Part shown: positions 50,183-59,158 of the stretch, in pieces
Layout: each line of letters begins with the position of its first letter
How positions within the stretch are numbered: the first letter of the stretch is position 1
NCBI GenBank assembly: GCA_020636675.1
Contig: JACJXK010000016.1
Coordinates: 1-64,000 of the forward strand
Length of the DNA: 64,000 bases
Source: Prevotellaceae bacterium
Lineage (GTDB): Bacteria; Bacteroidota; Bacteroidia; Bacteroidales; Paludibacteraceae
Reading direction: 5' to 3'
Program-made: the position numbers and the translations under genes
Notes under the pieces: model-generated
The model's input: only the letters and a program-made list of their open reading frames with translations
Told to the model about the DNA's origin: nothing
The model's database searches: none

Positions 50183-51328
50183 CTATTCCTTGTCTGGTTC
50201 AACGTTGGTGGGAGAGAGGAGCTTGGAATAGCATCTTCTTCTGATGTATGGCTCTTTGGTGTAGTTGTCCCATACTCCTACTGCGTTGACGTTGCTCTCT
50301 AGCTGTTGGTTGGAAATTGCTATCTTCACTTTGTTGGCAATGTAGGCCTTGTTCAGTTCTACGTAGTAGAGGGAGTGAATGCCTTTTTTCTGCCAGTCTG
50401 GATGTACTCCGTTGAGCATCAAGTCAATGGCATCCGTTTTGTGAAGGGCTCTTAGAATGTGAATGAATCCGAATGGGAATAGTTTCCCTTTCGCTTTTTG
50501 AAAGGCGCGGGAAAGGGAAGGCAGTGAAATGCCGAAGGCTACTACCTCTTCATGCTCGTCTATGACGAAACACACTAGTTTCGGATTGATGAAAGAGAAG
50601 TAATTTTTGATTAAGGCCTCGATTTCACCATCCGTCAGTTTTGAATACCCGTAGAGGTTGGAAAATGCGAGGTTGAGCGTATTGAAGAAAGAGTGTGCAT
50701 ATTTGAGTATGTCTTTGCTTTTTTTGAACGTGATTACTTTCAGTTTGTATTTCTCCGCAATCAGTTTGTTGATTCTTTCCATCTTTTCGGGGATGGCTTG
50801 GGATGCGTTGAACTTGAACTGTAGCCAGTCTTCGTCTCTTTGGTATCCTAGTTTCTCCATGAAATCAGGATAGTACGGATAGTTGTATATGTTGGAGATG
50901 GTAGGCAGTTTGTCAAATCCATCTACTAGCATTCCCTCGTTGTCCATGTCGTTGAATCCGAGCGGACCCTGGATGTTGTTCATCCCGTGTTCCTTGCCCC
51001 AATTCTCTACCGTCTGTAGGAGGATTTTGGCTACGTTGATGTCTTCGATGAAGTCTATCCATCCGAATCTTACCTTGTTGCCCCATTTTGCGTTGGCGGT
51101 CTGGTTGATGATTCCGGCGATACGGCCCACGATCTCTCCGTCTTTGTATGCTAACCAATATTCCGCGATACAATGTTCGAAGGCAGGATTGATGTCTTTG
51201 CATAGGGTTGACATCTCATCTCTATCCAAAGGCGGAACCCAAAGGTCGCTGCCTTTGTATAATTTGTGAGGAAACCTGATGAAGTCTTTCAGCTCTTTGG
51301 TTGTTTCTACTATTTTAATTTGTATCAT
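50183..51328 (-). CDS. YghO-like GNAT-fold protein
   Basis: A 381-residue protein starting MIQIKIVETTKELKDFIRFP; the frame extends to 51364, but the promoter-like AT-rich stretch is excluded. It has a GNAT-like fold: an N-terminal half with LWVPPLDRDE, GRIAGIINQ and FGWIDFIEDINVAKILLQ, the GPLGFNDMDNEGMLVDGFD segment (about 104-122), and a second half ending WQKKGIHSLYYVELNKAYIANK. E. coli YghO is a known relative without a firm function. It stands 116 bp before the heptose operon. Confidence 0.8.
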   Translation of the reverse strand: MIQIKIVETTKELKDFIRFPHKLYKGSDLWVPPLDRDEMSTLCKDINPAFEHCIAEYWLAYKDGEIVGRIAGIINQTANAKWGNKVRFGWIDFIEDINVAKILLQTVENWGKEHGMNNIQGPLGFNDMDNEGMLVDGFDKLPTISNIYNYPYYPDFMEKLGYQRDEDWLQFKFNASQAIPEKMERINKLIAEKYKLKVITFKKSKDILKYAHSFFNTLNLAFSNLYGYSKLTDGEIEALIKNYFSFINPKLVCFVIDEHEEVVAFGISLPSLSRAFQKAKGKLFPFGFIHILRALHKTDAIDLMLNGVHPDWQKKGIHSLYYVELNKAYIANKVKIAISNQQLESNVNAVGVWDNYTKEPYIRRRCYSKLLSPTNVEPDKE

Positions 51329-51444
51329 ATTGGTGTTTTTTTCTTTAATGCAAAAATAGCTCAAGAAAACGGAATTTGTATGAAAATTGCAAGAAAATGG
51401 GACGAGACTATTTGTTGAGTGCCGTCGGAAAGGATGACGAATGG

Positions 51445-51924
51445 CTATGACGAATGTATGTTGATGCCGTGGAATCCTGCATTTTCGGCAAAATCCATGT
51501 CGCTCTGACTGTCGCCAATCATCAGAGAACGACTCGGTGTTATGTCAGAATAGTCGTTCATGGCTTGTCGCGCCATTCCTATGTTGGGTTTTCTGTTGGG
51601 ATCTGTCTCGTTAATCGCTGTGCAGTAGTATATTTTGTCTATTCTGCCACCATGTTTTTCTATCTCATCCACCATCTTTTTATGAACGATATTTAAATCA
51701 TCCTCCGTCATGATGCCTTTCCCTACGCCGCGTTGGTTGGTGACAATCAGAATGTGTTTGAAGTGTCTGCTCCATGTGGAAATGGCCTCCAATATGCCGG
51801 GAATGAATTCGAACTCGTCCCAGCATTTTACGTAGTCATTCGGACGTAAAACGTTGATCACTCCGTCTCTGTCTAAAAATAGAGTGTCAAATCCTTCTGT
51901 CTCGATTTTAGAGAAGTCTATCAT
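51445..51924 (-). CDS. gmhB: D-glycero-D-manno-heptose bisphosphate phosphatase (HAD family)
   Basis: A 159-residue HAD phosphatase. The nucleophile motif LFLDRDGVINVL has Asp18 and Asp20, then TNQRGVGKGIMTEDDL and the final GDSQSDMDFAENAG. It should remove the 7-phosphate from heptose 1,7-bisphosphate to leave heptose 1-phosphate. The short form lacks the usual GmhB zinc-binding cysteines. Its start overlaps the nucleotidyltransferase stop by 4 bp. Last gene of the operon. Confidence 0.87.
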   Translation of the reverse strand: MIDFSKIETEGFDTLFLDRDGVINVLRPNDYVKCWDEFEFIPGILEAISTWSRHFKHILIVTNQRGVGKGIMTEDDLNIVHKKMVDEIEKHGGRIDKIYYCTAINETDPNRKPNIGMARQAMNDYSDITPSRSLMIGDSQSDMDFAENAGFHGINIHSS

Positions 51925-52631
51925 TTGAAAATGGATTTAAAGTCTTCGTTTGCTTTGGCGTAATCTTCGGGAATGCCGATGTCGATGAAGTATCTGTTTT
52001 GTTCGAATCCTGCTATTTTTTGTTGTTGTGATAGTTTTTCCAAAACTTCTTTCTCAAAAGAGAATTTTTCGGGATAAATGTTCAAGTCTAGATTCTTTTG
52101 GTTGATGATGTATATACCACCGTTGATGAGCCCTGATTCGCAATGCTTTTTCTCGTTGAAGGAGATGATCGTGGCACCGTCTGTTGTGACAGATCCGTAA
52201 CGGTCAAAGTTTTCCATCTTTTTAAGGGCGACACTTAATGCGGCATTTGATGCCATCGTTTTGTTTTCCCGATAGAGTTCGGATATGTCCACATCAAAGA
52301 AAGTGTCTCCGTTCAGAATCAGAACATTCTCCGCTTCTGTTTTAGATAATGCCAATTTGATGCCACCGCCTGTTCCTAATGGCATGTCTTCCACCGCATA
52401 ATCTATCTGAAATTCGAAGAGAGAGAGATTGTCGTGTATCCAGTCGTAAATATGTTCTTTCAGATAACCTACGGAAAGGATCACTTTCTCTATCTCTTTG
52501 TAGTTATTCAAATAGGATAGCAGATAAAATAAGAATGGCTTGCCGCAAACGGGAGCCATGCATTTAGGAACCTCACTGACTACGCTTCGGAGTCGGGTGC
52601 CCAATCCTCCTGCTAGTATGATTGCGTCCAT
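51921..52631 (-). CDS. hddC: Heptose-1-phosphate guanylyltransferase-like (HddC)
   Basis: A 236-residue nucleotidyltransferase with the glycine-rich signature LAGGLGTRLRSVVSEVPK (about 6-23) and the metal-binding ILNGDTFFDVD (about 100-110). Grouped with gmhA, hddA and gmhB it is best read as HddC, which makes GDP-D-glycero-alpha-D-manno-heptose from heptose 1-phosphate and GTP. Sequence alone does not exclude another sugar or nucleotide. Confidence 0.85.
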   Translation of the reverse strand: MDAIILAGGLGTRLRSVVSEVPKCMAPVCGKPFLFYLLSYLNNYKEIEKVILSVGYLKEHIYDWIHDNLSLFEFQIDYAVEDMPLGTGGGIKLALSKTEAENVLILNGDTFFDVDISELYRENKTMASNAALSVALKKMENFDRYGSVTTDGATIISFNEKKHCESGLINGGIYIINQKNLDLNIYPEKFSFEKEVLEKLSQQQKIAGFEQNRYFIDIGIPEDYAKANEDFKSIFK

Positions 52632-52638
52632 TGGTCGT

Positions 52639-53232
52639 TTATTTTTTAAGGTCTCCGAATAAGTTTTCCTCCACGATGCAGCAAAGAATGTGTCCTATCA
52701 GAATGTGGGATTCCTGAATGCGGGGGGTCTCCGAGGATGGAACCTTGATGCAGATGTCACAAGCCTCTTTCATCTTTCCTCCATTTTCGCCGGTCAGACC
52801 TATGGTGAATATTTTGTTTTCTCGGCAAGCTTCCAGGGCTTTTAGAATGTTGGCGGAGTTGCCGGATGTGGAGATGCCGATAAATACGTCTCCGCAGACG
52901 CCCTGTGCTTGGATTTGCCGTTCGAAAAGCCTTTCGTAGCCATAATCGTTGCCGATGGCGGTCAGTATGGAGGTGTCTGTGGTAATGGCGATGGATGCTA
53001 TTCCCGGACGGTCAAAGTAAAATTTGCTGACAAATTCTCCGGCAATGTGTTGTGCGTCGGCGGCCGATCCTCCGTTTCCGGCCAGCAATGTTTTTTTCCC
53101 GTTGCGGTATGCGTCTGTTATGATTTCCGCCGCATTCGCAATTTGCCCCATCAATTCATCGTTGGCCAAGATGGCCTGTTTGGTCTTGATGGATTTCTCT
53201 ATCTGTTCTTTTATCAGATTCTGGATGTTCAT
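52639..53232 (-). CDS. gmhA: Phosphoheptose isomerase
   Basis: A 197-residue SIS-domain isomerase of the GmhA type. Motifs include LLAGNGGSAADAQHIAGEFV (about 49-68), AITTDTSILTAIGNDYGYE and ISTSGNSANILKALE. It converts sedoheptulose 7-phosphate to D-glycero-D-manno-heptose 7-phosphate, the first step of the pathway. It lies 13 bp downstream of hddA and 7 bp upstream of hddC. Confidence 0.93.
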   Translation of the reverse strand: MNIQNLIKEQIEKSIKTKQAILANDELMGQIANAAEIITDAYRNGKKTLLAGNGGSAADAQHIAGEFVSKFYFDRPGIASIAITTDTSILTAIGNDYGYERLFERQIQAQGVCGDVFIGISTSGNSANILKALEACRENKIFTIGLTGENGGKMKEACDICIKVPSSETPRIQESHILIGHILCCIVEENLFGDLKK

Positions 53233-53245
53233 TGTTTCTGTTTTC

Positions 53246-54274
53246 TTAATAAATTTTCCAGCCGTGGGTTCCTCCTTCGCTGAATTGGAATCCCATCACT
53301 GCTCCTCCTAATGTGCGTAATGCATTTTCTACAATGCGTTTTTTCGTGGGTTCAACTACGAACATGATGAAGCCACCTCCACCTGCTCCGCTCACTTTTC
53401 CTGCAATGGCACCTGCTTTTGTGGCAATGTCGAAGGCCTCTTGTATCATGCCGTTGCTGATGGAGTTGGCCATCTTCTTTTTGTTTTCCCATGCTTCGCC
53501 GAGTATGGAGGCAAATGATTTTATGTCTCCTTTGAGAAGTGCGGTTTTGGTGTCAATGGCGCTTTGCTTTATCTTGTGCATGGCCTGAATGGCCGCTTCG
53601 TTATTATTTGTCGTGTTCTTCTTTTGTTCGTCTATTATTTTTGCGGAGGAACGGGAAGCTCCTGTATAATAAAGTACCATGGATGACTCTAGTTCGTCTA
53701 TGATCCATCTTTTGATGCGAAGGGGATTGACAATCACGTGGTCGTCTTTTAAGAACTCCATGAAGTTGAAGCCTCCGAATGCGGCGGCATATTGGTCCTG
53801 TTTGCCTCCGCTCAATCCTAAGTCTATGCGTTCGATCTCATAGGCTAATCGGGCTATTTCATAATCTCCCATAGGAAGGTTGAGCCATTCAACGAACGCT
53901 TTCAGGATGCAGACCACCATCGTAGAGGAGGATCCTAGTCCGCTGCCGGCTGGTGCGTCAGAATAGGTCGTGATTCTGAAGGAAAGAGGATCCTGAAATC
54001 CAAAGTCTTTCATGATCCGGTTGTAAACGCCTTTGTGAAGATCTAGTGTCCCGTTGATGGGAAGATCTTTGGCTGTTGGATAGGAAATCTCCTGTCCTAA
54101 GTCTGTTGCGCATATCTCTATCTGAGAGTTGTCTGTCTCTTCGATGGTGCAATATGCATACATGTTTATGGTGGCGTTCAATATTAGTCCCCCATATATG
54201 TCGCTATAGGGGGAGACGTCGCTACCTCCTCCTGCCAATCCCAGTCGTAATGGTGCCTTGCTTCTTATAATCAT
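53246..54274 (-). CDS. hddA: D-glycero-alpha-D-manno-heptose 7-phosphate kinase (GHMP family)
   Basis: A 342-residue GHMP kinase starting MIIRSKAPLRLGLAGGGSDV (54274; the frame extends to 54304). The ATP-binding motif PAGSGLGSSSTMVV lies at about 104-117 and the C-terminal motif KVSGAGGGGFIMFVV near the end. Together with the linked genes it phosphorylates heptose 7-phosphate at C1. First gene of the hddA-gmhA-hddC-gmhB operon, which supplies GDP-heptose for surface glycans. Confidence 0.9.
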   Translation of the reverse strand: MIIRSKAPLRLGLAGGGSDVSPYSDIYGGLILNATINMYAYCTIEETDNSQIEICATDLGQEISYPTAKDLPINGTLDLHKGVYNRIMKDFGFQDPLSFRITTYSDAPAGSGLGSSSTMVVCILKAFVEWLNLPMGDYEIARLAYEIERIDLGLSGGKQDQYAAAFGGFNFMEFLKDDHVIVNPLRIKRWIIDELESSMVLYYTGASRSSAKIIDEQKKNTTNNNEAAIQAMHKIKQSAIDTKTALLKGDIKSFASILGEAWENKKKMANSISNGMIQEAFDIATKAGAIAGKVSGAGGGGFIMFVVEPTKKRIVENALRTLGGAVMGFQFSEGGTHGWKIY

Positions 54275-54356
54275 GTTGTTTCTTTCAAGAAATGGACATT
54301 GCAAATATACGGGAAACTTGCTCTCGTATCTGTTACGTGATGTTAAACGGGAAGTG

Positions 54357-57134
54357 TTAGACGAAAAAGTCCGGCTTCCTGTTTTGTGCTTCTTTCAATG
54401 AGAGAATGGAGTGTTCTTTCTCTTGTTGTTTCTTCCTTAATTGTTCCTGATTCTCTTTCATCTTGTTGACGAAGGCGTTTCTCGTCTTCTCATTAAGAAG
54501 ATTAACTGCGGCGTATGTGTTTTGTGACGCATCTTTCATGTGTAGTACGGGCGCATTGTACAGCGGTGCGATTTTGACAGCCGTGTGAATGGGAGAGGTG
54601 GTGGCACCTCCGATCATGAGAGGTATCTTTAATCCTTGTCGCTGCATCTCGGCGGCAACATGACACATCTCTTCGAGTGAAGGGGTTATTAGGCCGCTAA
54701 GACAGATGATGTCAACTTTCTCATCTATGGCTATCTGTATTATTTTGTCGGATGGAACCATCACGCCCAAGTCAATCACCTCAAAGTTGTTACAGGCTAA
54801 AATGACGGAGACGATGTTTTTGCCGATGTCGTGGACATCTCCTTTTACCGTGGCGATCAGGATTTTTCCGGCCTTTTGGCAGCTCCCGTCCTTTTGTGCC
54901 TCGATGTATGGTTGCAAAATGGATACGGCCTTTTTCATCGTTCTTGCTGTCTTTACAACTTGCGGTAAAAACATCTTTCCGGCTCCGAACAGTTCGCCTA
55001 CCTTATTCATTCCGTTCATCAACGGCTTTTCGATGATTTCGATTACATTCGGGTATTTTTCGCGGGCTTCGGTCAAGTCTTCCTCCAAATGGTCGCCGAT
55101 GCCTTTTATTAGGCAATGTTCGATTCTCTCCTCCAGAGGTTTGTTCCTCCACTCTTCCGTATGGTTCTGTCTCGTGTCGCCGTTCTGTTGTTTCTTTATT
55201 TCCTCGGCAACCTCTATCAGTCGTTCCGTTGCGTCTTCTCTTCTGTTGAGAACCACATCCTCTACTTTTTCCAATAAATCAGAAGGAATGTCCTCGTAAA
55301 CTTGTAGCATTCCTGCGTTGACTATCCCCATGTCCATTCCTGCCTTGTAGGCATGATAGAGGAAAACGGAGTGCATGGCTTCTCTGATGGCGTTGTTCCC
55401 GCGGAAGGAGAAAGACAGGTTGCTGACGCCTCCGCTAATTTTTGCGTAGGGCAGATTGTCCCTGATCCATGCGGTCGCTTTTATGAAATCCACACCGTAG
55501 TTGTTATGCTCGTCGATGCCGGTAGCTAAAGCCAAAACGTTGGGGTCGAAAATGATGTCTTCCGGTTTGAACAGGACTTGCTCGGTGAGCAGATGGTATG
55601 CTCTGCCGCAAATCTCTTTCTTTCTTTCGAAAGAGTCTGCTTGGCCTTTCTCGTCGAAAGCCATTACCACAGTGGCTGCTCCGTATCTTTTGATCTTGTT
55701 CGCTTTCTCCAGAAATTTTTCCTCTCCCTCTTTAAGAGAGATGGAATTGACGATGCTCTTCCCTTGCACGCATTTCAGTCCGGCCTCTATCACTTCCCAT
55801 TTGGAAGAGTCGATCATGATAGGAAGTTTCGCAATCTCGGGTTCTGATGCGATAAGGTTAAGAAAGGTGACCATCTCTTGTTTTGCATCGAGCATGGCGT
55901 CGTCCATGTTGATGTCGATTATTTGGGCTCCGTCCTCAACTTGTTGTCTGGCAATGCTAAGAGCCTCGTCGTATCTCTTTTCGCTGATTAAACGCAGGAA
56001 TTTTTTGGAGCCCGCCACGTTGCATCGTTCTCCTATGTTTACGAAGAGGGAACGTTTGTCCGTCCCTTCTTCTGTCTTTTTGTTGATGGATGTTATCTGG
56101 AGCTCTTCCATTCCGGATAGCTTCATGTCATGGTTGGAAGCCAATGGTATCCTTAGTTCTTTGCCGGATATCAGTTCCTGATACTTTGCTATGTGGTCCG
56201 GCGTTGTTCCACAGCATCCTCCTATGATGTTGACCAGTCTTTCGTCTATATATTCTTTAACCTGATTGGCCATGGATTCGGGAGTCTCATCGTATGCGCC
56301 GAATTGGTTGGGCAAGCCGGCATTGGGATAGGCGCTGACAAACCAAGGTGCGTTCTTACTTATTTCCAGCAGGTAGGGTTTCAAATCCTTGGCGCCGAAA
56401 GAGCAGTTGAGTCCTACGGAGAGTATCGGTGCGTGTGCGATGGAGTTTAAAAAAGCCTTGATGGTCTGTCCGGAAAGAGTTCTTCCGCTGATGTCGGCCA
56501 CGGTAGCCGAAAGCATGATGTATATCTGTTTCCCGCTTCTCTTGATGGCATCTTCTGCTGCAAAGATAGCCGCTTTTGCGTTTAGGGTGTCAAATATGGT
56601 CTCGATGAGCAAAGCGTCCACTCCGCCTTCTATCAGCGCGTCCATCTGTTCTGAGTAGGCGTCGACCAGCTCGTCGAATGAGATGCCTCTGAATGCGGGG
56701 TCATTGACGTCGGGAGATATGGAGGCCGTTTTGTTGGTGGGACCAACTGATCCTGCCACAAAGCGAGGTTTGCTAGGATTTTTGGCAGTATATTCGTCGG
56801 CTATCTTGCGCGCTATTTTTGCTGCGGCCAAGTTTATGCGGCGAATCTGATTTTCCATGCCGTAATCGCCCATGGATATGCGTTGGGCGTTAAAGGAACA
56901 ACTTTCTATGATGTCGGTTCCCGCTTGGAGATATTTTTCGTGTATTTCGCAGATAACGTCAGGTTTTGTTAGGCAAAGAAGGTCGTTATTGCCTTTCTGA
57001 ATGAATTTTGATTTTGCGAACTCATTGCCTCTGTAGTCGTTTTCGGAGAGGTTGTAACGTTGAACCATAGTGCCCATACCTCCGTCTAGTATCAGAGTGC
57101 GGTATGTTAACTCTTCTTTCAAATCATATCTCAT
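54357..57134 (-). CDS. metH: Cobalamin-dependent methionine synthase lacking the reactivation domain
   Basis: A 925-residue MetH. The homocysteine domain (about 1-320; LILDGGMGTMVQ, and the zinc ligands in GLNCSFGA and GGCCGTTPDH) is followed by the pterin domain (about 355-620; NIGERCNVAGSKKF), the cobalamin cap (about 650-740) and the B12-binding Rossmann domain (about 745-880) with the axial His in VKGDVHDIGKN. The chain ends soon after (KPDFFV). E. coli MetH continues for about 300 more residues as the AdoMet-dependent reactivation domain, absent here with no frame disruption visible. A separate activation protein is presumably encoded elsewhere. Confidence 0.93.
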   Translation of the reverse strand: MRYDLKEELTYRTLILDGGMGTMVQRYNLSENDYRGNEFAKSKFIQKGNNDLLCLTKPDVICEIHEKYLQAGTDIIESCSFNAQRISMGDYGMENQIRRINLAAAKIARKIADEYTAKNPSKPRFVAGSVGPTNKTASISPDVNDPAFRGISFDELVDAYSEQMDALIEGGVDALLIETIFDTLNAKAAIFAAEDAIKRSGKQIYIMLSATVADISGRTLSGQTIKAFLNSIAHAPILSVGLNCSFGAKDLKPYLLEISKNAPWFVSAYPNAGLPNQFGAYDETPESMANQVKEYIDERLVNIIGGCCGTTPDHIAKYQELISGKELRIPLASNHDMKLSGMEELQITSINKKTEEGTDKRSLFVNIGERCNVAGSKKFLRLISEKRYDEALSIARQQVEDGAQIIDINMDDAMLDAKQEMVTFLNLIASEPEIAKLPIMIDSSKWEVIEAGLKCVQGKSIVNSISLKEGEEKFLEKANKIKRYGAATVVMAFDEKGQADSFERKKEICGRAYHLLTEQVLFKPEDIIFDPNVLALATGIDEHNNYGVDFIKATAWIRDNLPYAKISGGVSNLSFSFRGNNAIREAMHSVFLYHAYKAGMDMGIVNAGMLQVYEDIPSDLLEKVEDVVLNRREDATERLIEVAEEIKKQQNGDTRQNHTEEWRNKPLEERIEHCLIKGIGDHLEEDLTEAREKYPNVIEIIEKPLMNGMNKVGELFGAGKMFLPQVVKTARTMKKAVSILQPYIEAQKDGSCQKAGKILIATVKGDVHDIGKNIVSVILACNNFEVIDLGVMVPSDKIIQIAIDEKVDIICLSGLITPSLEEMCHVAAEMQRQGLKIPLMIGGATTSPIHTAVKIAPLYNAPVLHMKDASQNTYAAVNLLNEKTRNAFVNKMKENQEQLRKKQQEKEHSILSLKEAQNRKPDFFV

Positions 57135-57302
57135 CTTTATTCCTTTGGTTTGTGAAAATTGTATGCAAAATTACTCAAAATTACCGATTCTCGGACGGAT
57201 GGAAGTACAAACTATTTAAAAATAAGAGAGGAAAGCAAAGTATGTCCGTCTGTTTTTCCGAAACTCGGAGCGGAATAGGCTTCAAAAAGGCACCATATTT
57301 TA

Positions 57303-57310
57303 TATATTTG
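57303..57310 (+). promoter_or_regulatory. -7 promoter element of the small basic protein gene
   Basis: TATATTTG fits TAnnTTTG and lies 18 nt before the ATG at 57329, which supports that start rather than the upstream in-frame ATG at 57104. Confidence 0.6.
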
Positions 57311-57328
57311 CATAAAAAAGAGTGGAGT

Positions 57329-57472
57329 ATGGCAAGAAGAACGAAAACATCTGGAAATCCGAATAATCCTTTCCGTTTTAAAGCGGGGAGCAATGGTAAA
57401 CCCTCAGGAAAAAGGGTAGGAAAGTCTAAACCGGGAAAGGCGGACAATCAACTAAACAGACGGGTGAAATAG
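57329..57472 (+). CDS. Small basic protein (47 aa), unknown function
   Basis: A 47-residue frame starting MARRTKTSGNPNNPFRFKAG, very rich in Lys, Arg, Gly, Asn and Ser (SNGKPSGKRVGKSKPGKADN) and without hydrophobic core, signal or membrane segment. Promoter and start positions fit, and a terminator follows at 57503. Such composition suggests an RNA-, ribosome- or nucleoid-binding peptide, but it does not match bTHX or another small ribosomal protein I know. The frame extends upstream to 57104 through AT-rich leader, which is not credible coding sequence. Confidence 0.6.
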   Translation: MARRTKTSGNPNNPFRFKAGSNGKPSGKRVGKSKPGKADNQLNRRVK

Positions 57473-57502
57473 TCGATTTGTTTCGGATAAGGTCAAGAAT
57501 GA

Positions 57503-57531
57503 AAAAGCCAATCACTTAGTGACTGGCTTTT
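57503..57531. terminator. Bidirectional terminator between the small gene and tRNA-Gln
   Basis: AAAAGCCAATCAC (57503-57515) pairs with GTGACTGGCTTTT (57519-57531), one mismatch, 3-nt loop. T's flank both sides, so it can serve the small gene and tRNA-Gln. Confidence 0.8.
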
Positions 57532-57539
57532 CTATTGTG

Positions 57540-57610
57540 TTGTCTCACGGGGATTCGAACCTCGACAAACAGAACCAAAAACTGTTGTGCTACCATTACA
57601 CCATGAGACA
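57540..57610 (-). tRNA. tRNA-Gln (anticodon TTG)
   Basis: A cloverleaf on the minus strand: acceptor TGTCTCA/TGAGACA, D-arm with AATGGTAGC, anticodon loop TTTTGGT, T-arm CGAGGTTCGAATCCCCG, discriminator A, CCA not encoded. A -7 box TACCTTTG (complement of 57644-57651) with TTG 19 nt upstream (57671-57673) forms its promoter. Confidence 0.95.
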
Positions 57611-57643
57611 ATCCTAATATTGCTTTATTTTTCAAAAGCGATG

Positions 57644-57673
57644 CAAAGGTATGAATAAATTTTGATTCTTCAA
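57644..57673 (-). promoter_or_regulatory. Promoter of the tRNA-Gln gene
   Basis: On the minus strand TTG, a 19-nt spacer and TACCTTTG match the Bacteroidota consensus. Confidence 0.75.
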
Positions 57674-57706
57674 AATGTCTGGCGAAAGTTTTTTTCCTCT
57701 CCCCGA

Positions 57707-59002
57707 TTATTTTATGATTAAAAGGAAATAATTCTTTTTCCCTTTTTGTACCAAAACATACTTGCCGTTTAGCAGATATGATTTGTCGATAACAGCGTCA
57801 GCTTCTGGCAATTTTGTTTTGTTGATGGAAACGCCGCCACCTTGAACCATCTTTCTCATTTCACCTTTAGAGGCGAAAACTTTTGTCTTGTCTGCCAAAA
57901 GATCGGCGGCTTTGATGCCTGCGGCCAACTCTTCTTTTGAGATTTCGAATTGCGGTACGCCCTCGAAAACGGAAAGCAAGGTCTCTTCGTCCAACTTGTG
58001 AAGAGAATCGGATGTTGCGTTTCCGAAAAGAATGTTTGATGCCTCCACGGCGGCTTCGTAATCCTCTTGCGAGTGAACCATGACGGTAATCTCTTGAGCC
58101 AGACGTTTCTGAAGCGGGCGTAAATGAGGAGCCTCCGCTTGTTCTTTGATGAGAGCCTCTATTTCGCAGTGAGGAAGGCTGGTGAAAATCTTGATGTATT
58201 TGGCGGCGTCATCGTCGGACACGTTCAGCCAGAATTGATAGAATTTGTAAGGAGACGTATATTTCTTGTCCAACCATACGTTCCCGGATTCTGTCTTTCC
58301 AAATTTTTTCCCGTCAGCCTTTGTTATCAAAGGGCAAGTAAGTGCGAAAGCTTCGTTTCCGGTTACTTTTCTGATCATCTCTGTTCCTGTGGTGATGTTA
58401 CCCCATTGATCGGCACCTCCGAGTTGGAGCTTGCAGTTTTTGTGGCTGTTGAGATACACGAAGTCATATCCTTGCAACAGTTGGTAAGAAAACTCGGTGA
58501 ATGACATCCCGTCAGCTCCGTTATCTCCCGTGAAACGGCGTTTCACGGAGTCTTTCGACATCATGTAGTTGACGGTAATCAGCTTTCCGATGTTTCTGAT
58601 GAAGTCAAGAAATGTGAAGTCCTTCATCCAGTCGTAGTTGTTGACTAGCTCGGCAGCATTTTCTGCATTGCTGTTGAAGTCCAAAAATTTCTCCAGCTGT
58701 TTCTTTATACACTCCTGATTGTGGCGAAGTCTTGGTTCGTCAATCAAAACGCGTTCTTGGGATTTTCCGGAAGGATCGCCGATCATTCCAGTAGCTCCAC
58801 CTATCAATGCGATTGGTTTATGTCCGCTGCGTTGGAAATGGCGGAGCATCATGACGCCAACGAGGTGTCCAATATGTAAAGAGTCGGCGGTAGGATCTAT
58901 GCCCAGATAGGCCGACGTCATCTCTTTTTGCAGTTGTTCTTCAGTTCCCGGCGTCATGTCTTGTATCATGCCACGCCATTTTAATTCTTCAACAAAATTC
59001 AT
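57707..59002 (-). CDS. tyrS: Tyrosyl-tRNA synthetase
   Basis: A 431-residue class I synthetase. The HIGH-type motif is in DSLHIGHLVG (about 40-49), the GGADQWGN tyrosine site at about 195-202 and the KMSKS-equivalent KFGKTESG at about 232-239. The C-terminal part (about 360-431) is an S4-like RNA-binding domain (GGVSINKTKLPEAD). It charges tRNA-Tyr. The TACCTTTG box on the minus strand (59035-59042) is a likely promoter -7 element. Confidence 0.96.
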   Translation of the reverse strand: MNFVEELKWRGMIQDMTPGTEEQLQKEMTSAYLGIDPTADSLHIGHLVGVMMLRHFQRSGHKPIALIGGATGMIGDPSGKSQERVLIDEPRLRHNQECIKKQLEKFLDFNSNAENAAELVNNYDWMKDFTFLDFIRNIGKLITVNYMMSKDSVKRRFTGDNGADGMSFTEFSYQLLQGYDFVYLNSHKNCKLQLGGADQWGNITTGTEMIRKVTGNEAFALTCPLITKADGKKFGKTESGNVWLDKKYTSPYKFYQFWLNVSDDDAAKYIKIFTSLPHCEIEALIKEQAEAPHLRPLQKRLAQEITVMVHSQEDYEAAVEASNILFGNATSDSLHKLDEETLLSVFEGVPQFEISKEELAAGIKAADLLADKTKVFASKGEMRKMVQGGGVSINKTKLPEADAVIDKSYLLNGKYVLVQKGKKNYFLLIIK

Positions 59003-59094
59003 CGTATTATAAATTTATAACATAAATCAGGATGCAAAGGTAATGATTCTTTGTCGTTTGACGAGACTTTCTTGCTATTTTGTATTTCTAGTAT

Positions 59095-59124
59095 TTTGTA
59101 TTTTATGGAATTGCACTAAATTTG
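59095..59124 (+). promoter_or_regulatory. Promoter of efp
   Basis: TTTG (59095-59098), an 18-nt spacer and TAAATTTG (59117-59124), a close match to the consensus, 34 nt before the efp start. Confidence 0.75.
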
Positions 59125-59158
59125 CATTTTAAATCGGAATTATTAAATAATATAATAT

